64,000 nucleotides of DNA, taken from assembly GCF_025699295.1 (NCBI RefSeq), contig NZ_JAILWB010000001.1, positions 186,001-250,000 of the forward strand. The letters run 5' to 3'. The notes under the pieces are model-generated. The model worked only from the letters and a program-made list of their open reading frames with translations. It was not told where the DNA came from and did no database searches. The DNA is from Hydrogenophaga sp. (GTDB taxonomy: Bacteria; Pseudomonadota; Gammaproteobacteria; Burkholderiales; Burkholderiaceae_C). Both the position numbers and the translations under genes were made by a program. Shown here piece by piece: positions 50,926 through 63,646 of the stretch; the first letter of the stretch is position 1, and every line of letters starts with the position of its first letter.

Positions 50926-51852
50926 TCAGAAAGGTGGCAGGCCGGCGGCGCTGGCGGCGCTCTCGATCGGCACGGCAAAGCCGATACCGACAAACGTGCG
51001 GTGGCTGGTGGGGTTGAGGATGCCGGTGACGATGCCGACCACCTCACCATCCAGGGTGACCAGGGGCCCGCCCGAGTTGCCCGGGTTGGCGGCCGCGTCG
51101 AACTGGATCAGGTTGCCAATTTCCTGCTCACCCTCGGGCGACTTGAACGCGCGGTCGAATCCGGAGATGACGCCCGAAGAGGTCGAGGGGCCGATGCCGA
51201 AGGGAAATCCCACGGCCACGACGCCATCACCCGGCATGAGATCGCTGGTGGAGCGCATGGTCGCGGCGATCAGGTCGTCGGGAATGGTGTGGGCCTGCAG
51301 CACGGCCAGATCGTTCTGGGCCTGCACGCCAGTGACGCTGGCGCCGGACTCCGTGCCGTCGGCGAACACGAGCTTGATGATCTGCGCGCCCTGTACCACG
51401 TGCAGGTTGGTCAGGATGATGCCCTTGTCGACGATCACCACCCCGGTGCCCACGCCCTGCTCCTGTTCCTCGCCCTTCTTGTCCTTGGCGTAGGACATGA
51501 CGCGCACCACGGCGGGGCGGATCTTCTCCGCCGCGCGCGCGGCCGCCGAGGGCAGGTTCTGGGTGGTGAGGGTGCGCAGCACAGCCGCGTCGATGTCCTT
51601 CTGCGTCAGGGACTTGGGGGCAAGGGCCCCACCCTGCCAGACGCTGGCTGCGAGCAGGGCCGCCAGCAGCGCCAGGGCCGACCACATCACGCGCGGGCTG
51701 CTGGCCGCGCGGCTGGCGGCGGCGCGCCAGCGGCGGCGCGGCACCGCGACGCCCGGACCGGTCGTCGCCTCAGCGGGGGCCTGCCCGTCCTGCGCGCCCG
51801 CCTTCGGAGCCGCCGGGCGGGCGGACGGGCTGTACAAGGCAGGCTTTCGCAT
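50926..51852 (-). CDS. Membrane-anchored trypsin-like (HtrA-type) serine protease
   Basis: A 308-residue protein. A cytoplasmic Pro/Ala-rich head (1-55), one transmembrane helix at about 56-72 (MWSALALLAALLAASVW), then a periplasmic chymotrypsin-fold protease domain. The triad is visible: His in TNLHVVQGA, Asp in QNDLAVLQAH, Ser in DAAANPGNSGGPLV (GNSGGP). No PDZ domain follows, unlike DegP or DegS. It lies 28 bp upstream of moxR on the same strand, so it may belong to that operon; a role in envelope stress or maturation is inferred. Confidence 0.88.
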   Translation of the reverse strand: MRKPALYSPSARPAAPKAGAQDGQAPAEATTGPGVAVPRRRWRAAASRAASSPRVMWSALALLAALLAASVWQGGALAPKSLTQKDIDAAVLRTLTTQNLPSAAARAAEKIRPAVVRVMSYAKDKKGEEQEQGVGTGVVIVDKGIILTNLHVVQGAQIIKLVFADGTESGASVTGVQAQNDLAVLQAHTIPDDLIAATMRSTSDLMPGDGVVAVGFPFGIGPSTSSGVISGFDRAFKSPEGEQEIGNLIQFDAAANPGNSGGPLVTLDGEVVGIVTGILNPTSHRTFVGIGFAVPIESAASAAGLPPF

Positions 51853-51906
51853 GGCGACTCCTGAAGGAGGGACGAAAACACATCATGCCGCGTTGCGGCA
51901 TCCGGC

Positions 51907-54783
<2,877 letters not shown>

Positions 54784-54881
54784 GGGGAGCTCCTGACGAT
54801 GGGGTGCGATGGCGACCCATTCTGTCAGGAGCGTGGTTCACCATGCTGACAGTCGTGCTTTGCCGACTGGCCCGCCGGTAT

Positions 54882-55295
54882 TCAGATCGCGGCAGGCGAA
54901 CGGGAGCGCCGCAACGCCATCCACTGCAACTCGGCCAGCGCCAGCACCGCCAGCGCCTGTAGCACCAGGTAGGCCTGGCCCAGCGGCGTGGGCGACACCG
55001 CCCCGCCAAACAGCAGCACCAGGCACGCGGCCACCCAGGCGAAATTGCCCGCCACCAGCACACCCAGCAGGTGGCGCGGCGGCGAAGCCTGCAGGGCCAG
55101 CGTGCCGGCCAGCGCCACGTACAGGAGCAACAGAATGCCGGTAGCGCTCAGCAGCCCGGCGGGCAGACCCAGCAGCGTGGACAGATAGCCCGCCAGCGCC
55201 AGGTGCAGCACGGTGGTGGCAGAACCGGAGAGGGCATCGACCCAGAGGACACGGCGCAGGCCGGCGGGAGACGTGAGATAGGAAATCACGGACAT
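54882..55295 (-). CDS. Small four-helix membrane protein of unknown function
   Basis: A 137-residue hydrophobic protein with about four transmembrane helices (near residues 14-38, 45-68, 78-100, 105-125), the first carrying VDALSGSATTVLHLALAGY. AAGGAG lies six bases before the ATG at 55295. It resembles small putative membrane proteins often paired with XRE-family regulators. It is divergent from such a regulator at 55429, with two palindromes in between. Function not identified. Confidence 0.6.
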   Translation of the reverse strand: MSVISYLTSPAGLRRVLWVDALSGSATTVLHLALAGYLSTLLGLPAGLLSATGILLLLYVALAGTLALQASPPRHLLGVLVAGNFAWVAACLVLLFGGAVSPTPLGQAYLVLQALAVLALAELQWMALRRSRSPAAI

Positions 55296-55329
55296 GACGC
55301 ACTCCTTGAAACATGGAAATGAGGGAAAT

Positions 55330-55395
55330 CGAATCGATTCGGAATGTGATGCTCGGGCCAGCGAAGCGGCACGTCCATGACGTCGCACGTCATGG
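55330..55395. promoter_or_regulatory. Two palindromes in the divergent XRE/membrane-protein region
   Basis: CGAATCGATTCG (55330-55341) is a perfect 12-bp palindrome. CCATGACGT (55375-55383), CGC, ACGTCATGG (55387-55395) is a perfect 9-bp inverted repeat. Both lie in the 133-bp gap between the divergent starts (55295 and 55429), so both are candidate operators, one probably for the XRE regulator itself. Confidence 0.65.
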
Positions 55396-55428
55396 CGGAT
55401 GCGCATGCCGTGCCCTACCATGCCGCCC

Positions 55429-56259
55429 ATGACCGCCCTCACCCCTGCATCCCGCGTCTCGTCGTCCACCCCGTCGCCCTTCGGCGAACGCCTGCGCCAC
55501 TGGCGCCAGCACCGCCGCCTGAGCCAGCTCGATCTGGCCCATGTGGCCGACGTGTCCACGCGCCACCTGAGCTATGTGGAGACCGGCCGCGCCAGCCCCA
55601 GCCGCGACATGGTGCTGCGCCTGCTCGACCGGCTCGACATCCCCCTGCGCGAGCGCAATGCGCTGCTGGAGGCGGCCGGTTACGCGCCCATGTACCGCGA
55701 ACGCTCACTGGATGCGCCCGACATGGCATCGGCGCGCGCCGCGGTCCAGCGCATCCTGGCCTGCCACGAACCCTGGCCCGCCCTCGCGATGGACCGGCAC
55801 TGGAACCTGGTGATGGCCAACCGCATGGTGCCCATGCTGATGGCCGGCGCCGCGCCCGTGCTGCTGCAGCCGCCCGTCAACGTACTGCGCCTGAGCCTGC
55901 ACCCGGATGGTCTGGCGCCCCGCATCGCCAACCTGCGGCAATGGCGCGAGCACCTGTTCGAGCGCCTGCGCCAACAGATCCACGCCACCGGCGACGACAC
56001 CCTGGCGGCACTGCTGGCCGAACTCAAGGGCTATCCGGAGTCGTTCGGTGCCGAACCCCTCACCCTGCCCGGCGAACACCATGGCGTCCTCATGCCGTTC
56101 GAGTTCCGCACGCCAGCAGGGGAGTTGCGGTTGATCAGCACCACCACCGTGTTCGGCTCCCCGGTGGACATCACGCTGCAGGAGCTCGCGCTGGAGACCT
56201 TCTTTCCGGCTGACGAAGCGTCGGCGAATCTGCTGCGGCAGCTCGCCGCGGAATCGTAA
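55429..56259 (+). CDS. XRE-family regulator with MmyB-like ligand-binding domain
   Basis: A 276-residue regulator. The helix-turn-helix is at about 16-75 (FGERLRHWRQHRRLSQLDLA, then VSTRHLSYVETGRASPSRDM). Residues about 95-270 match the MmyB-type LBD seen in many short XRE regulators: PWPALAMDRHWNLVMANRM and FGSPVDITLQELALETFFPAD. The start ATG 55429 is preferred to 55420. It is divergent from the small membrane protein and followed by a hairpin. Ligand unknown; in this family binding of a fatty acid or small metabolite has been suggested. Confidence 0.87.
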   Translation: MTALTPASRVSSSTPSPFGERLRHWRQHRRLSQLDLAHVADVSTRHLSYVETGRASPSRDMVLRLLDRLDIPLRERNALLEAAGYAPMYRERSLDAPDMASARAAVQRILACHEPWPALAMDRHWNLVMANRMVPMLMAGAAPVLLQPPVNVLRLSLHPDGLAPRIANLRQWREHLFERLRQQIHATGDDTLAALLAELKGYPESFGAEPLTLPGEHHGVLMPFEFRTPAGELRLISTTTVFGSPVDITLQELALETFFPADEASANLLRQLAAES

Positions 56260-56283
56260 AAAAGCCGCTGCGTCTGCAGCGGC
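56258..56283 (-). terminator. Terminator after the repetitive secreted protein gene
   Basis: Stem GCCGCTGC (56264-56271), loop GTCT, stem GCAGCGGC (56276-56283). On the minus strand a T6 run follows, a good terminator for the gene ending at 56330; on the plus strand only TT follows, so it is weak for the XRE gene. Confidence 0.85.
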
Positions 56284-56329
56284 TTCCGGGCACCCGGTCG
56301 CGACAGAACCGACTGGAAGGATGCCCGCC

Positions 56330-56737
56330 TTACTTGCCCCAATAGCCGGACTTGCTGGGGAAATGACCCGTTTTGCCTTGCTTGCCTCCATAGGCTGCTT
56401 TACCCGGGAATTGACCGCTTTTACCCGTCTTTCCTGTGTAGGCGGCTTTACCCGGGAGTTGCTCGGCGTTGTTCACCTTGTCTGAATAAGCGGCCTTACC
56501 GGGGAGGGGTCCGACCTTTCCCGTTTTGTCCGCGTGATCCATTTTTTCAGGATATGGGTCGGCCTTGCCCATCTTGTCTGCATGGCCCGATGGTGGGGTC
56601 ATGCCCTTGGAGGCCTCCAGCTTCATGTTCGAATCCTGCATGCCGCCGGCTCTTGCGGTGTCGTCAATGGCGAACACGGGTGGGGTCCATGCGAGCAGGC
56701 TCGTGACGCCGAGCCAGAGCAAGTGATGCGTTCTCAT
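56330..56737 (-). CDS. Repetitive secreted protein of unknown function
   Basis: A 135-residue exported protein: signal peptide 1-23 (LLWLGVTSLLAWTPPVFA), then a Lys/Gly-rich mature part of 16-residue repeats: PLPGKAAYSDKVNNAE, QLPGKAAYTGKTGKSG, QFPGKAAYGGKQGKTG and a diverged HFPSKSGYWGK. AGGAG lies six bases before ATG 56737. The tandem Pro-Gly-Lys-Ala-Ala-Tyr core gives a basic, tyrosine-rich chain. No similar family comes to mind. It lies alone between the XRE gene and acnB on the acnB strand; the acnB terminator separates it from that gene. Confidence 0.6.
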   Translation of the reverse strand: MRTHHLLWLGVTSLLAWTPPVFAIDDTARAGGMQDSNMKLEASKGMTPPSGHADKMGKADPYPEKMDHADKTGKVGPLPGKAAYSDKVNNAEQLPGKAAYTGKTGKSGQFPGKAAYGGKQGKTGHFPSKSGYWGK

Positions 56738-56926
56738 GGGAGTCTCCTTGTCGAGGTGGCACCTGGCAATGGGGGATTCAGAAGGAGTCTGGCTGACCCC
56801 GAAAAACCCGACACACGGCCGCAAGCACCTGAAAGACTACCCCACACCAGCCCCAACGTCCACCGGCCGGCCCGCGCCATTCCGCCCATCACGCCATGGT
56901 GCCCCGCTCAATCACCTGAGCCAGCG

Positions 56927-56957
56927 AAAAAAAGGCCCGGAACCATCGCTCCGGGCC
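56927..56957 (-). terminator. Terminator of acnB
   Basis: On the minus strand: stem GGCCCGGA, loop GCGATGGT, stem TCCGGGCC, then T7 (56933-56927). It lies 27 bp after the acnB stop. Confidence 0.9.
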
Positions 56958-56984
56958 TTCTTCCTGACAACAGCATCAATCCTC

Positions 56985-59585
56985 TCAGGCTGTCACACCC
57001 TTGGCCGCTTCGGCGTACTCCTCGATCTGGTCGAAATTCATGTACTTGTAGATCGCGGCACCGTCCTTGTTCACCACGCCCATCGCCTCGTGGTACTCGG
57101 CCACAGTGGGGATATGGCCCAGCTTGGAGGCGATGGCGGCCAGCTCGGCCGAGGCCAGGAACACGTTGGTGTTCTTGCCCAGGCGGTTCGGGAAGTTGCG
57201 CGTGGAGGTGGACACCACGGTCGCGCCCTCGCGCACCTGCGCCTGGTTGCCCATGCACAGCGAGCAGCCGGGCATCTCGGTGCGGGCGCCGGCGGTGCCG
57301 AAGGCCGCGTAGTGGCCTTCCTTGATCAGCTCGCTCTCGTCCATCTTGGTCGGCGGTGCCACCCAGAGCTTGACCGGGATGTCGCGCTGGCCACCGAGCA
57401 GCTTGGCCGCGGCGCGGAAGTGGCCGATGTTGGTCATGCACGAGCCGATGAACGCCTCGTCGATCTTGGTGCCGGCCACGTCGGACAAGGTCTTGGCGTC
57501 GTCCGGGTCGTTCGGGCAGCACAGGATGGGCTCATGGATGTCGGCGAGATCGATCTCGATCACGGCGGCGTACTCGGCGTCCTTGTCCGCTTCCAGCAGG
57601 CTCGGGCTGGCCAGCCAGGCCTCAACCTTCTCGATGCGGCGCTGCAGGGTGCGGGCATCGGCGTAGCCGTTGGCGATCATGTTCTTCATCAGCACGACGT
57701 TGCTGGTGAGGTATTCCTTGATCGGCTCGGGATTGAGCTTGATGGTGCAGCCGGCGGCGGAGCGTTCGGCCGACGCGTCGCTCAGCTCGAAGGCCTGCTC
57801 CACCTTCAGGTCCGGCAGGCCTTCGATTTCCAGGATGCGGCCGGAGAAGATGTTCTTCTTGCCGGCCTTGGCGACCGTCAACAAGCCGGCCTTGATCGCG
57901 TACAGCGGGATGGCGTGCACCAGATCGCGCAGGGTCACGCCCGGCTGCATCTGACCCTTGAAGCGCACCAGCACCGATTCGGGCATGTCCAGCGGCATCA
58001 CGCCGGTGGCGGCACCGAAGGCCACCAGGCCGGAGCCGGCCGGGAAGCTGATGCCGATCGGGAAACGGGTGTGCGAATCACCACCGGTGCCCACGGTGTC
58101 GGGCAGCAGCAGGCGGTTGAGCCAGCTGTGGATCACGCCATCACCGGGGCGCAGCGCCACACCGCCACGGTTGCTGATGAAGGCCGGCAGCTCGCGGTGC
58201 GTCTTCACGTCCACCGGCTTGGGGTAGGCCGCCGTGTGGCAGAAGGACTGCATCACCATGTCGGCGCTGAAGCCCAGGCAGGCCAGGTCCTTCAGTTCGT
58301 CGCGCGTCATCGGGCCGGTGGTGTCCTGGCTGCCCACGGTGGTCATGCGCGGCTCGCAGTAGGTGCCGGGGCGCACGCCCTGGCCTTCGGGCAGGCCGAC
58401 CGCGCGGCCCACCATCTTCTGCGCCAGGGTGAAGCCGGCCTTGGTTTCGGCGGGTGCCTGGGGCAGGCGGAACACGGTACTGGCGGGCAGCCCCAGGAAC
58501 TCGCGTGCCTTGGCGGTGAGGCCGCGGCCGATGATGAGGTTGATGCGGCCACCGGCGCGCACCTCGTCGAACAGCACATCGCTCTTGAGCTTGAACTCGG
58601 CCACGGTGGCGCCGTTCTTGACCAGCTTGCCGTCGTAAGGCAGCACGTCGATCACGTCGCCCATCTCGAGCGAGCCCACGTCCACCTCGATCGGCAGCGA
58701 ACCCGAATCTTCCTGCGTGTTGAAGAAGATGGGCGCGATCTTGCCGCCGAGCGTGACGCCGCCGAAGCGCTTGTTTGGCACGAACGGAATGTCCTGCCCG
58801 GTGGCCCAGATCACCGAGTTGGTGGCGGACTTGCGCGAGGAGCCGGTGCCGACCACATCGCCCACGTAGGCCACCAGGTGGCCCTTCTTCTTCAGATCTT
58901 CAATGAACTGCATCGGGCCGCGCTTGCCGTCTTCCTCGGGTTTGAACGCCGCGCCTTCGCGCGTGTTCTTCAGCATGGCCAGGTAGTGCAGCGGGATGTC
59001 GGGGCGGCTCCAGGCGTCCGGCGCAGGGGACAGGTCGTCGGTATTGGTTTCACCGGGCACCTTGAACACGGTGACGGTGATCTTTTTCTCGACTTCCGGG
59101 CGGCTGGTGAACCACTCGGCGTCGGCCCAGCTCTGCATCACTTCCCTGGCCTTGGCATTGCCGGCCCTGGCCTTCTCGGCCACGTCATTGAAGAAGTCGA
59201 ACATCAGCAAGGTCTTCTTCAGGCCCTCGGCGGCCACGGTGGCCACCTCGGCGTCGTCGAGCAGCTCGATCAGCGGGTGCACGTTGTAACCACCCACCAT
59301 GGTGCCCAGCAGCTCGGTCGCCTTGGCCTTGGAGAGCAAACCCACCTTCACATCGCCATGGGCCACGGCTGCCAGGAAGCTGGCCTTGACCTTGGCCGCG
59401 TCGTCCACGCCGGGCGGCACGCGGTGCGTGAGCAGGTCCAGCAGGAAGGCGTCTTCCCCGGCCGGCGGCGCCTTGATCAGTTCGATCAGCTCGGCGACCT
59501 GCTTCGCTTCGAGGGGCAGCGGCGGGATGCCCAGCGCGGCGCGTTCGGCAGCGTGGGCGCGGTAGTCGGTAAGGAAGGTGGACAT
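56985..59585 (-). CDS. acnB: Aconitate hydratase B
   Basis: A 866-residue enzyme of the second aconitase class. N-terminal HEAT-like helical domain ([26 protein letters not shown]), swivel domain, then cluster cysteines: Cys in [13 protein letters not shown] and the pair in [31 protein letters not shown] and the [14 protein letters not shown] motif hold substrate residues. Start ATG 59585 has GGAGAG upstream. AcnB is the main aconitase and also binds mRNA when the cluster is lost. The last gene of mdh-citE-acnB. Confidence 0.97.
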   Translation of the reverse strand: MSTFLTDYRAHAAERAALGIPPLPLEAKQVAELIELIKAPPAGEDAFLLDLLTHRVPPGVDDAAKVKASFLAAVAHGDVKVGLLSKAKATELLGTMVGGYNVHPLIELLDDAEVATVAAEGLKKTLLMFDFFNDVAEKARAGNAKAREVMQSWADAEWFTSRPEVEKKITVTVFKVPGETNTDDLSPAPDAWSRPDIPLHYLAMLKNTREGAAFKPEEDGKRGPMQFIEDLKKKGHLVAYVGDVVGTGSSRKSATNSVIWATGQDIPFVPNKRFGGVTLGGKIAPIFFNTQEDSGSLPIEVDVGSLEMGDVIDVLPYDGKLVKNGATVAEFKLKSDVLFDEVRAGGRINLIIGRGLTAKAREFLGLPASTVFRLPQAPAETKAGFTLAQKMVGRAVGLPEGQGVRPGTYCEPRMTTVGSQDTTGPMTRDELKDLACLGFSADMVMQSFCHTAAYPKPVDVKTHRELPAFISNRGGVALRPGDGVIHSWLNRLLLPDTVGTGGDSHTRFPIGISFPAGSGLVAFGAATGVMPLDMPESVLVRFKGQMQPGVTLRDLVHAIPLYAIKAGLLTVAKAGKKNIFSGRILEIEGLPDLKVEQAFELSDASAERSAAGCTIKLNPEPIKEYLTSNVVLMKNMIANGYADARTLQRRIEKVEAWLASPSLLEADKDAEYAAVIEIDLADIHEPILCCPNDPDDAKTLSDVAGTKIDEAFIGSCMTNIGHFRAAAKLLGGQRDIPVKLWVAPPTKMDESELIKEGHYAAFGTAGARTEMPGCSLCMGNQAQVREGATVVSTSTRNFPNRLGKNTNVFLASAELAAIASKLGHIPTVAEYHEAMGVVNKDGAAIYKYMNFDQIEEYAEAAKGVTA

Positions 59586-59653
59586 GGTGCTCTCTCCGGA
59601 AGGATTTGAAATGCGTGGGGTCAGGAATGGGATGGGATGGCGGACAAGCAAAC

Positions 59654-60652
59654 TCAATGCCGCAGCGTGATCGTTTCGGTGAACAGCGCACGCGCCGCCT
59701 CGGGTAGAAGCAGACCGGTCTGGTGCGCGCGCTCCAGCAGTTGCCAGAAGTAGCGGTAGCTCGCGCGGTCGTGCAGGCGACCATCGAACTGCACCGGCGC
59801 CCAGTCGGCGGCCATGGCGCGTTCGATCAGCGCCGCAGCGGTGTCTACTTCACGCGCCGATGGTGCGAACGCCGCCAGAATGGGCCGGATCTGGTCCGGA
59901 TGGATGCTCCACATGCGCGTGTAACCGAGTTCGCGGGCGGCCTTCTTCGCTGCGGCGCGCAGCGCGTCGAGGTCCTTGAATTCGGTCACCACGCAATGCG
60001 ACGGCACCTTGCCATGCGCATGGCACGCCGAGGCGATGTCCAGCTTGGCACGCAACACGAGCGGGTGTGCAAACTGACCCGCCACGCTCATGCCATCGGC
60101 GGGAATCGCCCCGCCGTGCGCCGAGACGAAATCCATCAGGCCGAAACTCAGGCTCTGCACCCGGGGATGGGCCGCGATGTCGAATGCGCGGTGCACGGCG
60201 GTGGGCGACTCGATCAGCACATGCAGCGGCAATGCCGTCGCGCCGGCTGCATCGAGCGCGGCCGCGGCGCGATCCACGTCGGCGACCGATTCGACCTTGG
60301 GCACCATCAGGTGCGTGAGCACGTGGCCGGCCCCTCCGGCGATGGTGGCCACGTCGACATCGAACGCCGGGTGGTCCACCGGGTGCACGCGCACCGCCAC
60401 GCGTGCTCCGGGCGCGGCGCCCAGGGCCAGCTCGGTCACCAGCACGGCGTGGTCGGCCTCGCCACCCACGGGCGCGCCGTCCTCACAGTCCAGTGTCACG
60501 TCGAACACGCAGGTACCGAACTCCTCGGTCATTTCGGCCTGCAGCGCCAGGCTCTTGCGCATGCGCGCCTCCACCCCGCTGTAGTGGTCACAGACCGGCA
60601 GCGCGAACGCGCCGGCCTGTGCCCCGAGCAGAATGGATCGCGGGTGGGTCAC
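59654..60652 (-). CDS. CitE-like HpcH/HpaI aldolase/citrate lyase family protein
   Basis: A 332-residue lyase of the CitE superfamily. [19 protein letters not shown] holds the conserved acidic metal ligands, [17 protein letters not shown] the catalytic-site strand, and [21 protein letters not shown] the substrate glutamate. HpcH/HpaI-type enzymes cleave malyl-CoA, citramalyl-CoA or citryl-CoA with the CoA lyase mechanism. Lying between mdh and acnB in the same direction suggests a link to malate or malyl-CoA metabolism. True citrate lyase needs CitD and CitF, which are absent. Confidence 0.85.
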   Translation of the reverse strand: MTHPRSILLGAQAGAFALPVCDHYSGVEARMRKSLALQAEMTEEFGTCVFDVTLDCEDGAPVGGEADHAVLVTELALGAAPGARVAVRVHPVDHPAFDVDVATIAGGAGHVLTHLMVPKVESVADVDRAAAALDAAGATALPLHVLIESPTAVHRAFDIAAHPRVQSLSFGLMDFVSAHGGAIPADGMSVAGQFAHPLVLRAKLDIASACHAHGKVPSHCVVTEFKDLDALRAAAKKAARELGYTRMWSIHPDQIRPILAAFAPSAREVDTAAALIERAMAADWAPVQFDGRLHDRASYRYFWQLLERAHQTGLLLPEAARALFTETITLRH

Positions 60653-60670
60653 GTTGCGGTTACCAGCCGG

Positions 60671-61657
60671 TTACAGCAGGTGCTTGACGCCGTCCTGCTC
60701 GCCCTGCAGCTCGGCCAGGGTCTTGTCGATGCATTCCTGCGAGAAGGTATCGATCTCCAGACCTTCGACGACCTTGTACTCGCCGTTCTCGCAGGTAACG
60801 GGGAAGCCGAACATGGTGTCCTTCGGAATGCCGTACCAGCCTTGCGAGGGGATGCCCATCGTCACCCACTCACCCTTGGTGCCCAGCGCCCAGTCGCGCA
60901 TGTGATCGATGGCGGCGTTGGCGGCAGAGGCGGCAGAGGACAGGCCACGCGCTTCAATGATCGCGGCACCGCGCTTGCCAACGGTCGGCAGGAACACGTC
61001 CTTGTTCCAGACCTGATCGTTGATCATGTCCTTGACCGATGCGCCATCGATGGTGGCGAAGCGGTAGTCGGCGTACATGGTGGGCGAGTGGTTGCCCCAC
61101 ACGGCGAGCTTCTTGATGCTGGCCACGGCCTTGCCGGTCTTGGCGGCGATCTGCGAGGCGGCGCGGTTGTGGTCCAGGCGCAGCATGGCGGTGAAGTTCT
61201 TCGCCGGCAGGTCCGGTGCGCTCTTCATGGCGATGTAGGCGTTGGTGTTGGCCGGGTTGCCGACCACCAGCACCTTGACATTGCGCGACGCCACGGCGTT
61301 GAGCGCCTTGCCCTGGGCGGTGAAGATCGCGCCGTTGATGGCCAGCAGCTCGGCGCGCTCCATGCCGGCCTTGCGCGGCATCGAACCCACCAGCAAGGCG
61401 TAGTCGGTGTCCTTGAAGGCGGTCATCGGGTCGCTGTGGGCTTCCATACCCACCAGCAACGGGAATGCGCAGTCTTCCAGTTCCATCATCACGCCCTTGA
61501 GCGCCTTCTGCGGACCTTCCACCGGCACTTCCAGGAGCTGCAGGATCACGGGCTGATCCTTGCCGAGCATCTCGCCCGAGGCAATGCGAAACAGCAGGGC
61601 GTAACCGATCTGGCCAGCGGCGCCGGTGACGGCAACGCGAACGGGCTTCTTGTTCAT
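60671..61657 (-). CDS. mdh: Malate dehydrogenase
   Basis: A 328-residue NAD-dependent enzyme (oxaloacetate and malate). The NAD motif is [20 protein letters not shown], the substrate loop [16 protein letters not shown] with arginines, and the catalytic histidine in [11 protein letters not shown]. Length is normal for the cytosolic type (about 326). It leads the mdh-citE-acnB group; the gap to the next gene is 18 bp. It is divergent from the GntR regulator, which may control it. Confidence 0.97.
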   Translation of the reverse strand: MNKKPVRVAVTGAAGQIGYALLFRIASGEMLGKDQPVILQLLEVPVEGPQKALKGVMMELEDCAFPLLVGMEAHSDPMTAFKDTDYALLVGSMPRKAGMERAELLAINGAIFTAQGKALNAVASRNVKVLVVGNPANTNAYIAMKSAPDLPAKNFTAMLRLDHNRAASQIAAKTGKAVASIKKLAVWGNHSPTMYADYRFATIDGASVKDMINDQVWNKDVFLPTVGKRGAAIIEARGLSSAASAANAAIDHMRDWALGTKGEWVTMGIPSQGWYGIPKDTMFGFPVTCENGEYKVVEGLEIDTFSQECIDKTLAELQGEQDGVKHLL

Positions 61658-61815
61658 GGTGAAAACTCCGGAAAAGGACGATGAAAGGGGGGGAAAGGCA
61701 CGGGGGAAGACCCCGGAACATTGGCGGTGGCTGCGCCTGACAGACGACAGCCCGTGGACCCACGGTCAGCCTGCGAGTGTACTCTCGCAAACCCTGATAC
61801 GTCAATTTGTCTTAT

Positions 61816-61829
61816 GTCTTATATAAGAT
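61816..61829. promoter_or_regulatory. GntR operator-like palindrome
   Basis: GTCTTATATAAGAT with the perfect 12-bp palindrome TCTTATATAAGA (61817-61828). TGTCTTAT also precedes it at 61808-61815. It lies in the divergent region between mdh and the GntR gene, just before ATG 61830, and occurs again at 29383-29396. Probably the site bound by this GntR regulator. Confidence 0.7.
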
Positions 61830-61871
61830 ATGATTCGCATTGGCGCCGCCACCCGGCAAAGCCGCAAAAGC

Positions 61872-62663
61872 ATGGCCACTTCATCACCGAATCCCACCGA
61901 TGCGTCCCCGGTCGATGCCGGCGTGTACGACGCCACCGCGCCGGCCTTCAGCCCGCTGTACCAGCAAATCAAGACACTCATCCTGCGCAGCCTGCAGGCG
62001 GGCGAATGGAAACCCGGCGACATGATTCCCAGCGAATTCGACCTCGCCGCGCGCTTTCGGGTCAGCCAGGGCACGGTGCGCAAGGCGATCGACGAACTCG
62101 CCACCGACAACCTTCTGGTGCGCCGCCAGGGCAAAGGCACCTTCGTGGCCACGCACGCCGAGGTCCACACGCAATACCGCTTCCTGCGCCTGTTGCCCGA
62201 CACGGGCACGCTGGAAGACCAGGGCCGCGCGGAACGCCGCATCGTGGAATGCCGCCGCCTGCGCGCACCGGCCGAGGTCGCGCGCCAGCTCGGGTTGCGC
62301 ACCGGCGACGCGGTGCTGCAGGTCAAGCGCGTGCTGGCCTTTGCCGGCACGCCAGCGATCGTCGAGGAACTGTGGCTGCCCGGTGGCCCGTTCAAGGGCC
62401 TGACCCTCGAAACCCTGTCGGACGACCAGGGCCCGATGTACGCACTTTTCGAAGCGCAATTCGGCGTGCGCATGGTGCGCGCGCTGGAGAAGATCAAGGC
62501 CGTGAGCGCCGACCAGGACACAGCCACGCTGCTTGGCGTTTCGCCTGGCCACCCTCTGCTGAGCGTGGAACGGCTGGCCTACACCTACAACGACGAACCG
62601 ATGGAACTGCGGCGCGGCCTGTACCGCACCGACACACGGCACTACCGCAATGAACTGAGCTGA
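61872..62663 (+). CDS. GntR-family regulator of TCA genes (HutC/UTRA type)
   Basis: A 263-residue regulator. N-terminal winged helix-turn-helix (SPLYQQIKTLILRSLQAGEW, then IPSEFDLAARFRVSQGTVRKAIDELATDNLLVRRQGKGTF; cores SQGTVRKAIDEL and RQGKGTF) and a C-terminal UTRA ligand-binding domain at about 100-263. The start is placed at 61872 because the earlier ATG 61830 abuts the palindrome and has no ribosome site. Flanked by mdh on one side and sdhC on the other; control of these is inferred from position. Confidence 0.88.
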   Translation: MATSSPNPTDASPVDAGVYDATAPAFSPLYQQIKTLILRSLQAGEWKPGDMIPSEFDLAARFRVSQGTVRKAIDELATDNLLVRRQGKGTFVATHAEVHTQYRFLRLLPDTGTLEDQGRAERRIVECRRLRAPAEVARQLGLRTGDAVLQVKRVLAFAGTPAIVEELWLPGGPFKGLTLETLSDDQGPMYALFEAQFGVRMVRALEKIKAVSADQDTATLLGVSPGHPLLSVERLAYTYNDEPMELRRGLYRTDTRHYRNELS

Positions 62664-62749
62664 AGGCGACCCGCAACGACCGCTGTGGCGGTGGCAGCGT
62701 CCCAGTGTCAGGCTGAGGTATGGTGCGTTGCAATAGAATTTGACGCACC

Positions 62750-62777
62750 TTGGTACAAGTTACCAACGCGTTACCAA
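62750..62777. promoter_or_regulatory. Repeats upstream of sdhC
   Basis: TTGGTA (62750-62755), CAAGT, TACCAA (62761-62766) is an inverted repeat, and TACCAA recurs at 62772-62777, 11 bp on. They lie 39-66 bp before the sdhC start. They may be regulator half-sites; no -35/-10 pair could be assigned with confidence. Confidence 0.35.
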
Positions 62778-62815
62778 CCTTCCCCCACGCCTCCCCACCG
62801 GAAGAAAGCCCCACC

Positions 62816-63247
62816 ATGACCGAGTTGACCAAGAAGCGGCCCGAGTTCCGCAACATCAACGCCTTCAAGGACCTCACCACCTACCGTCTGCCGCCAGCAG
62901 GCTGGGTGTCGATCCTGCACCGCGCCAGCGGCGGCCTGATGTTTGTCCTCCTGCCCCTGATCGTCTGGCTGTTCGACACCTCGGTGTCGTCCGAGATCTC
63001 CTTCGGGCGGTTCACCTCGGCTTTCTCCGCCGGTCTGGGCTTCGTGCCCGGCTGGCTGTTCAAGCTGGTCGTGCTGGCCCTCATCTGGGCCTACCTGCAC
63101 CACCTCATCGCGGGCGTGCGACACCTCTACATGGATGTCTGCCACGCCGTAAGCAAGGAGTTCGGTAAATCGTCGGCCCTGTTCACCCTGATCGCCAGCA
63201 TAGCCCTCACGCTGCTGCTGGGCGCCAAGCTGTTCGGCCTCTACTGA
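62816..63247 (+). CDS. sdhC: Succinate dehydrogenase cytochrome b556 subunit
   Basis: A 143-residue three-helix membrane anchor. RPEFRNINAFKDLTTYRLPPAGWVSILHRASGGLM holds the quinone-site residues (Ser/Arg in LHRASG), and the heme ligand His is in AYLHHLIAGVRHLYMD. GGAAGAAAG upstream is the ribosome site, so start 62816. With SdhD it binds ubiquinone and heme b. First gene of sdhCDA. Confidence 0.95.
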   Translation: MTELTKKRPEFRNINAFKDLTTYRLPPAGWVSILHRASGGLMFVLLPLIVWLFDTSVSSEISFGRFTSAFSAGLGFVPGWLFKLVVLALIWAYLHHLIAGVRHLYMDVCHAVSKEFGKSSALFTLIASIALTLLLGAKLFGLY

Positions 63248-63276
63248 GCGACGCCTCCCCTCAAGGACCTCACAAC

Positions 63277-63642
63277 ATGTCTGTCAACTACGGTTCCAAG
63301 CGCGTCGTCACTGGCGCCCACTACGGCCTGCGCGACTGGCTCGCCCAGCGCATCACCGCCGCCATCATGGCCCTGTTCACGCTGATCGTGCTGGTACAGG
63401 TGCTGTTCACCAGCGGCCCCATCGGCTACGAGAGCTGGGCCGGCATCTTCGCCGCCCAGTGGATGAAGGCGCTGACTTTCGCCGTCTTCCTCGCCCTGGC
63501 CTGGCACGTGTGGGTCGGCATGCGCGACATCTGGATGGACTACGTCAAGCCGGCCGGCATCCGCCTCGTGCTGCACGTCTTCACCATCGTCTGGCTCCTG
63601 TCCTGCCTGGGCTGGGCTGTTCAAGTTCTCTGGAGGCTCTGA
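63277..63642 (+). CDS. sdhD: Succinate dehydrogenase membrane anchor subunit
   Basis: A 121-residue three-helix protein. [21 protein letters not shown] and [21 protein letters not shown] (heme histidine and Asp-Tyr of the quinone site) match SdhD. It lies 29 bp after sdhC and 4 bp before sdhA. Inner membrane. Confidence 0.94.
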   Translation: MSVNYGSKRVVTGAHYGLRDWLAQRITAAIMALFTLIVLVQVLFTSGPIGYESWAGIFAAQWMKALTFAVFLALAWHVWVGMRDIWMDYVKPAGIRLVLHVFTIVWLLSCLGWAVQVLWRL

Positions 63643-63646
63643 AGCC

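Noticed and set aside
59654-60652. Calling the CitE-like gene citrate lyase beta subunit
   Set aside because: There are no citD, citF or citG neighbours, so a stand-alone CoA-thioester lyase is more likely.
61830-61871. GntR start at ATG 61830
   Set aside because: It immediately follows the operator-like palindrome and has no ribosome site; ATG 61872 leaves room for a promoter.
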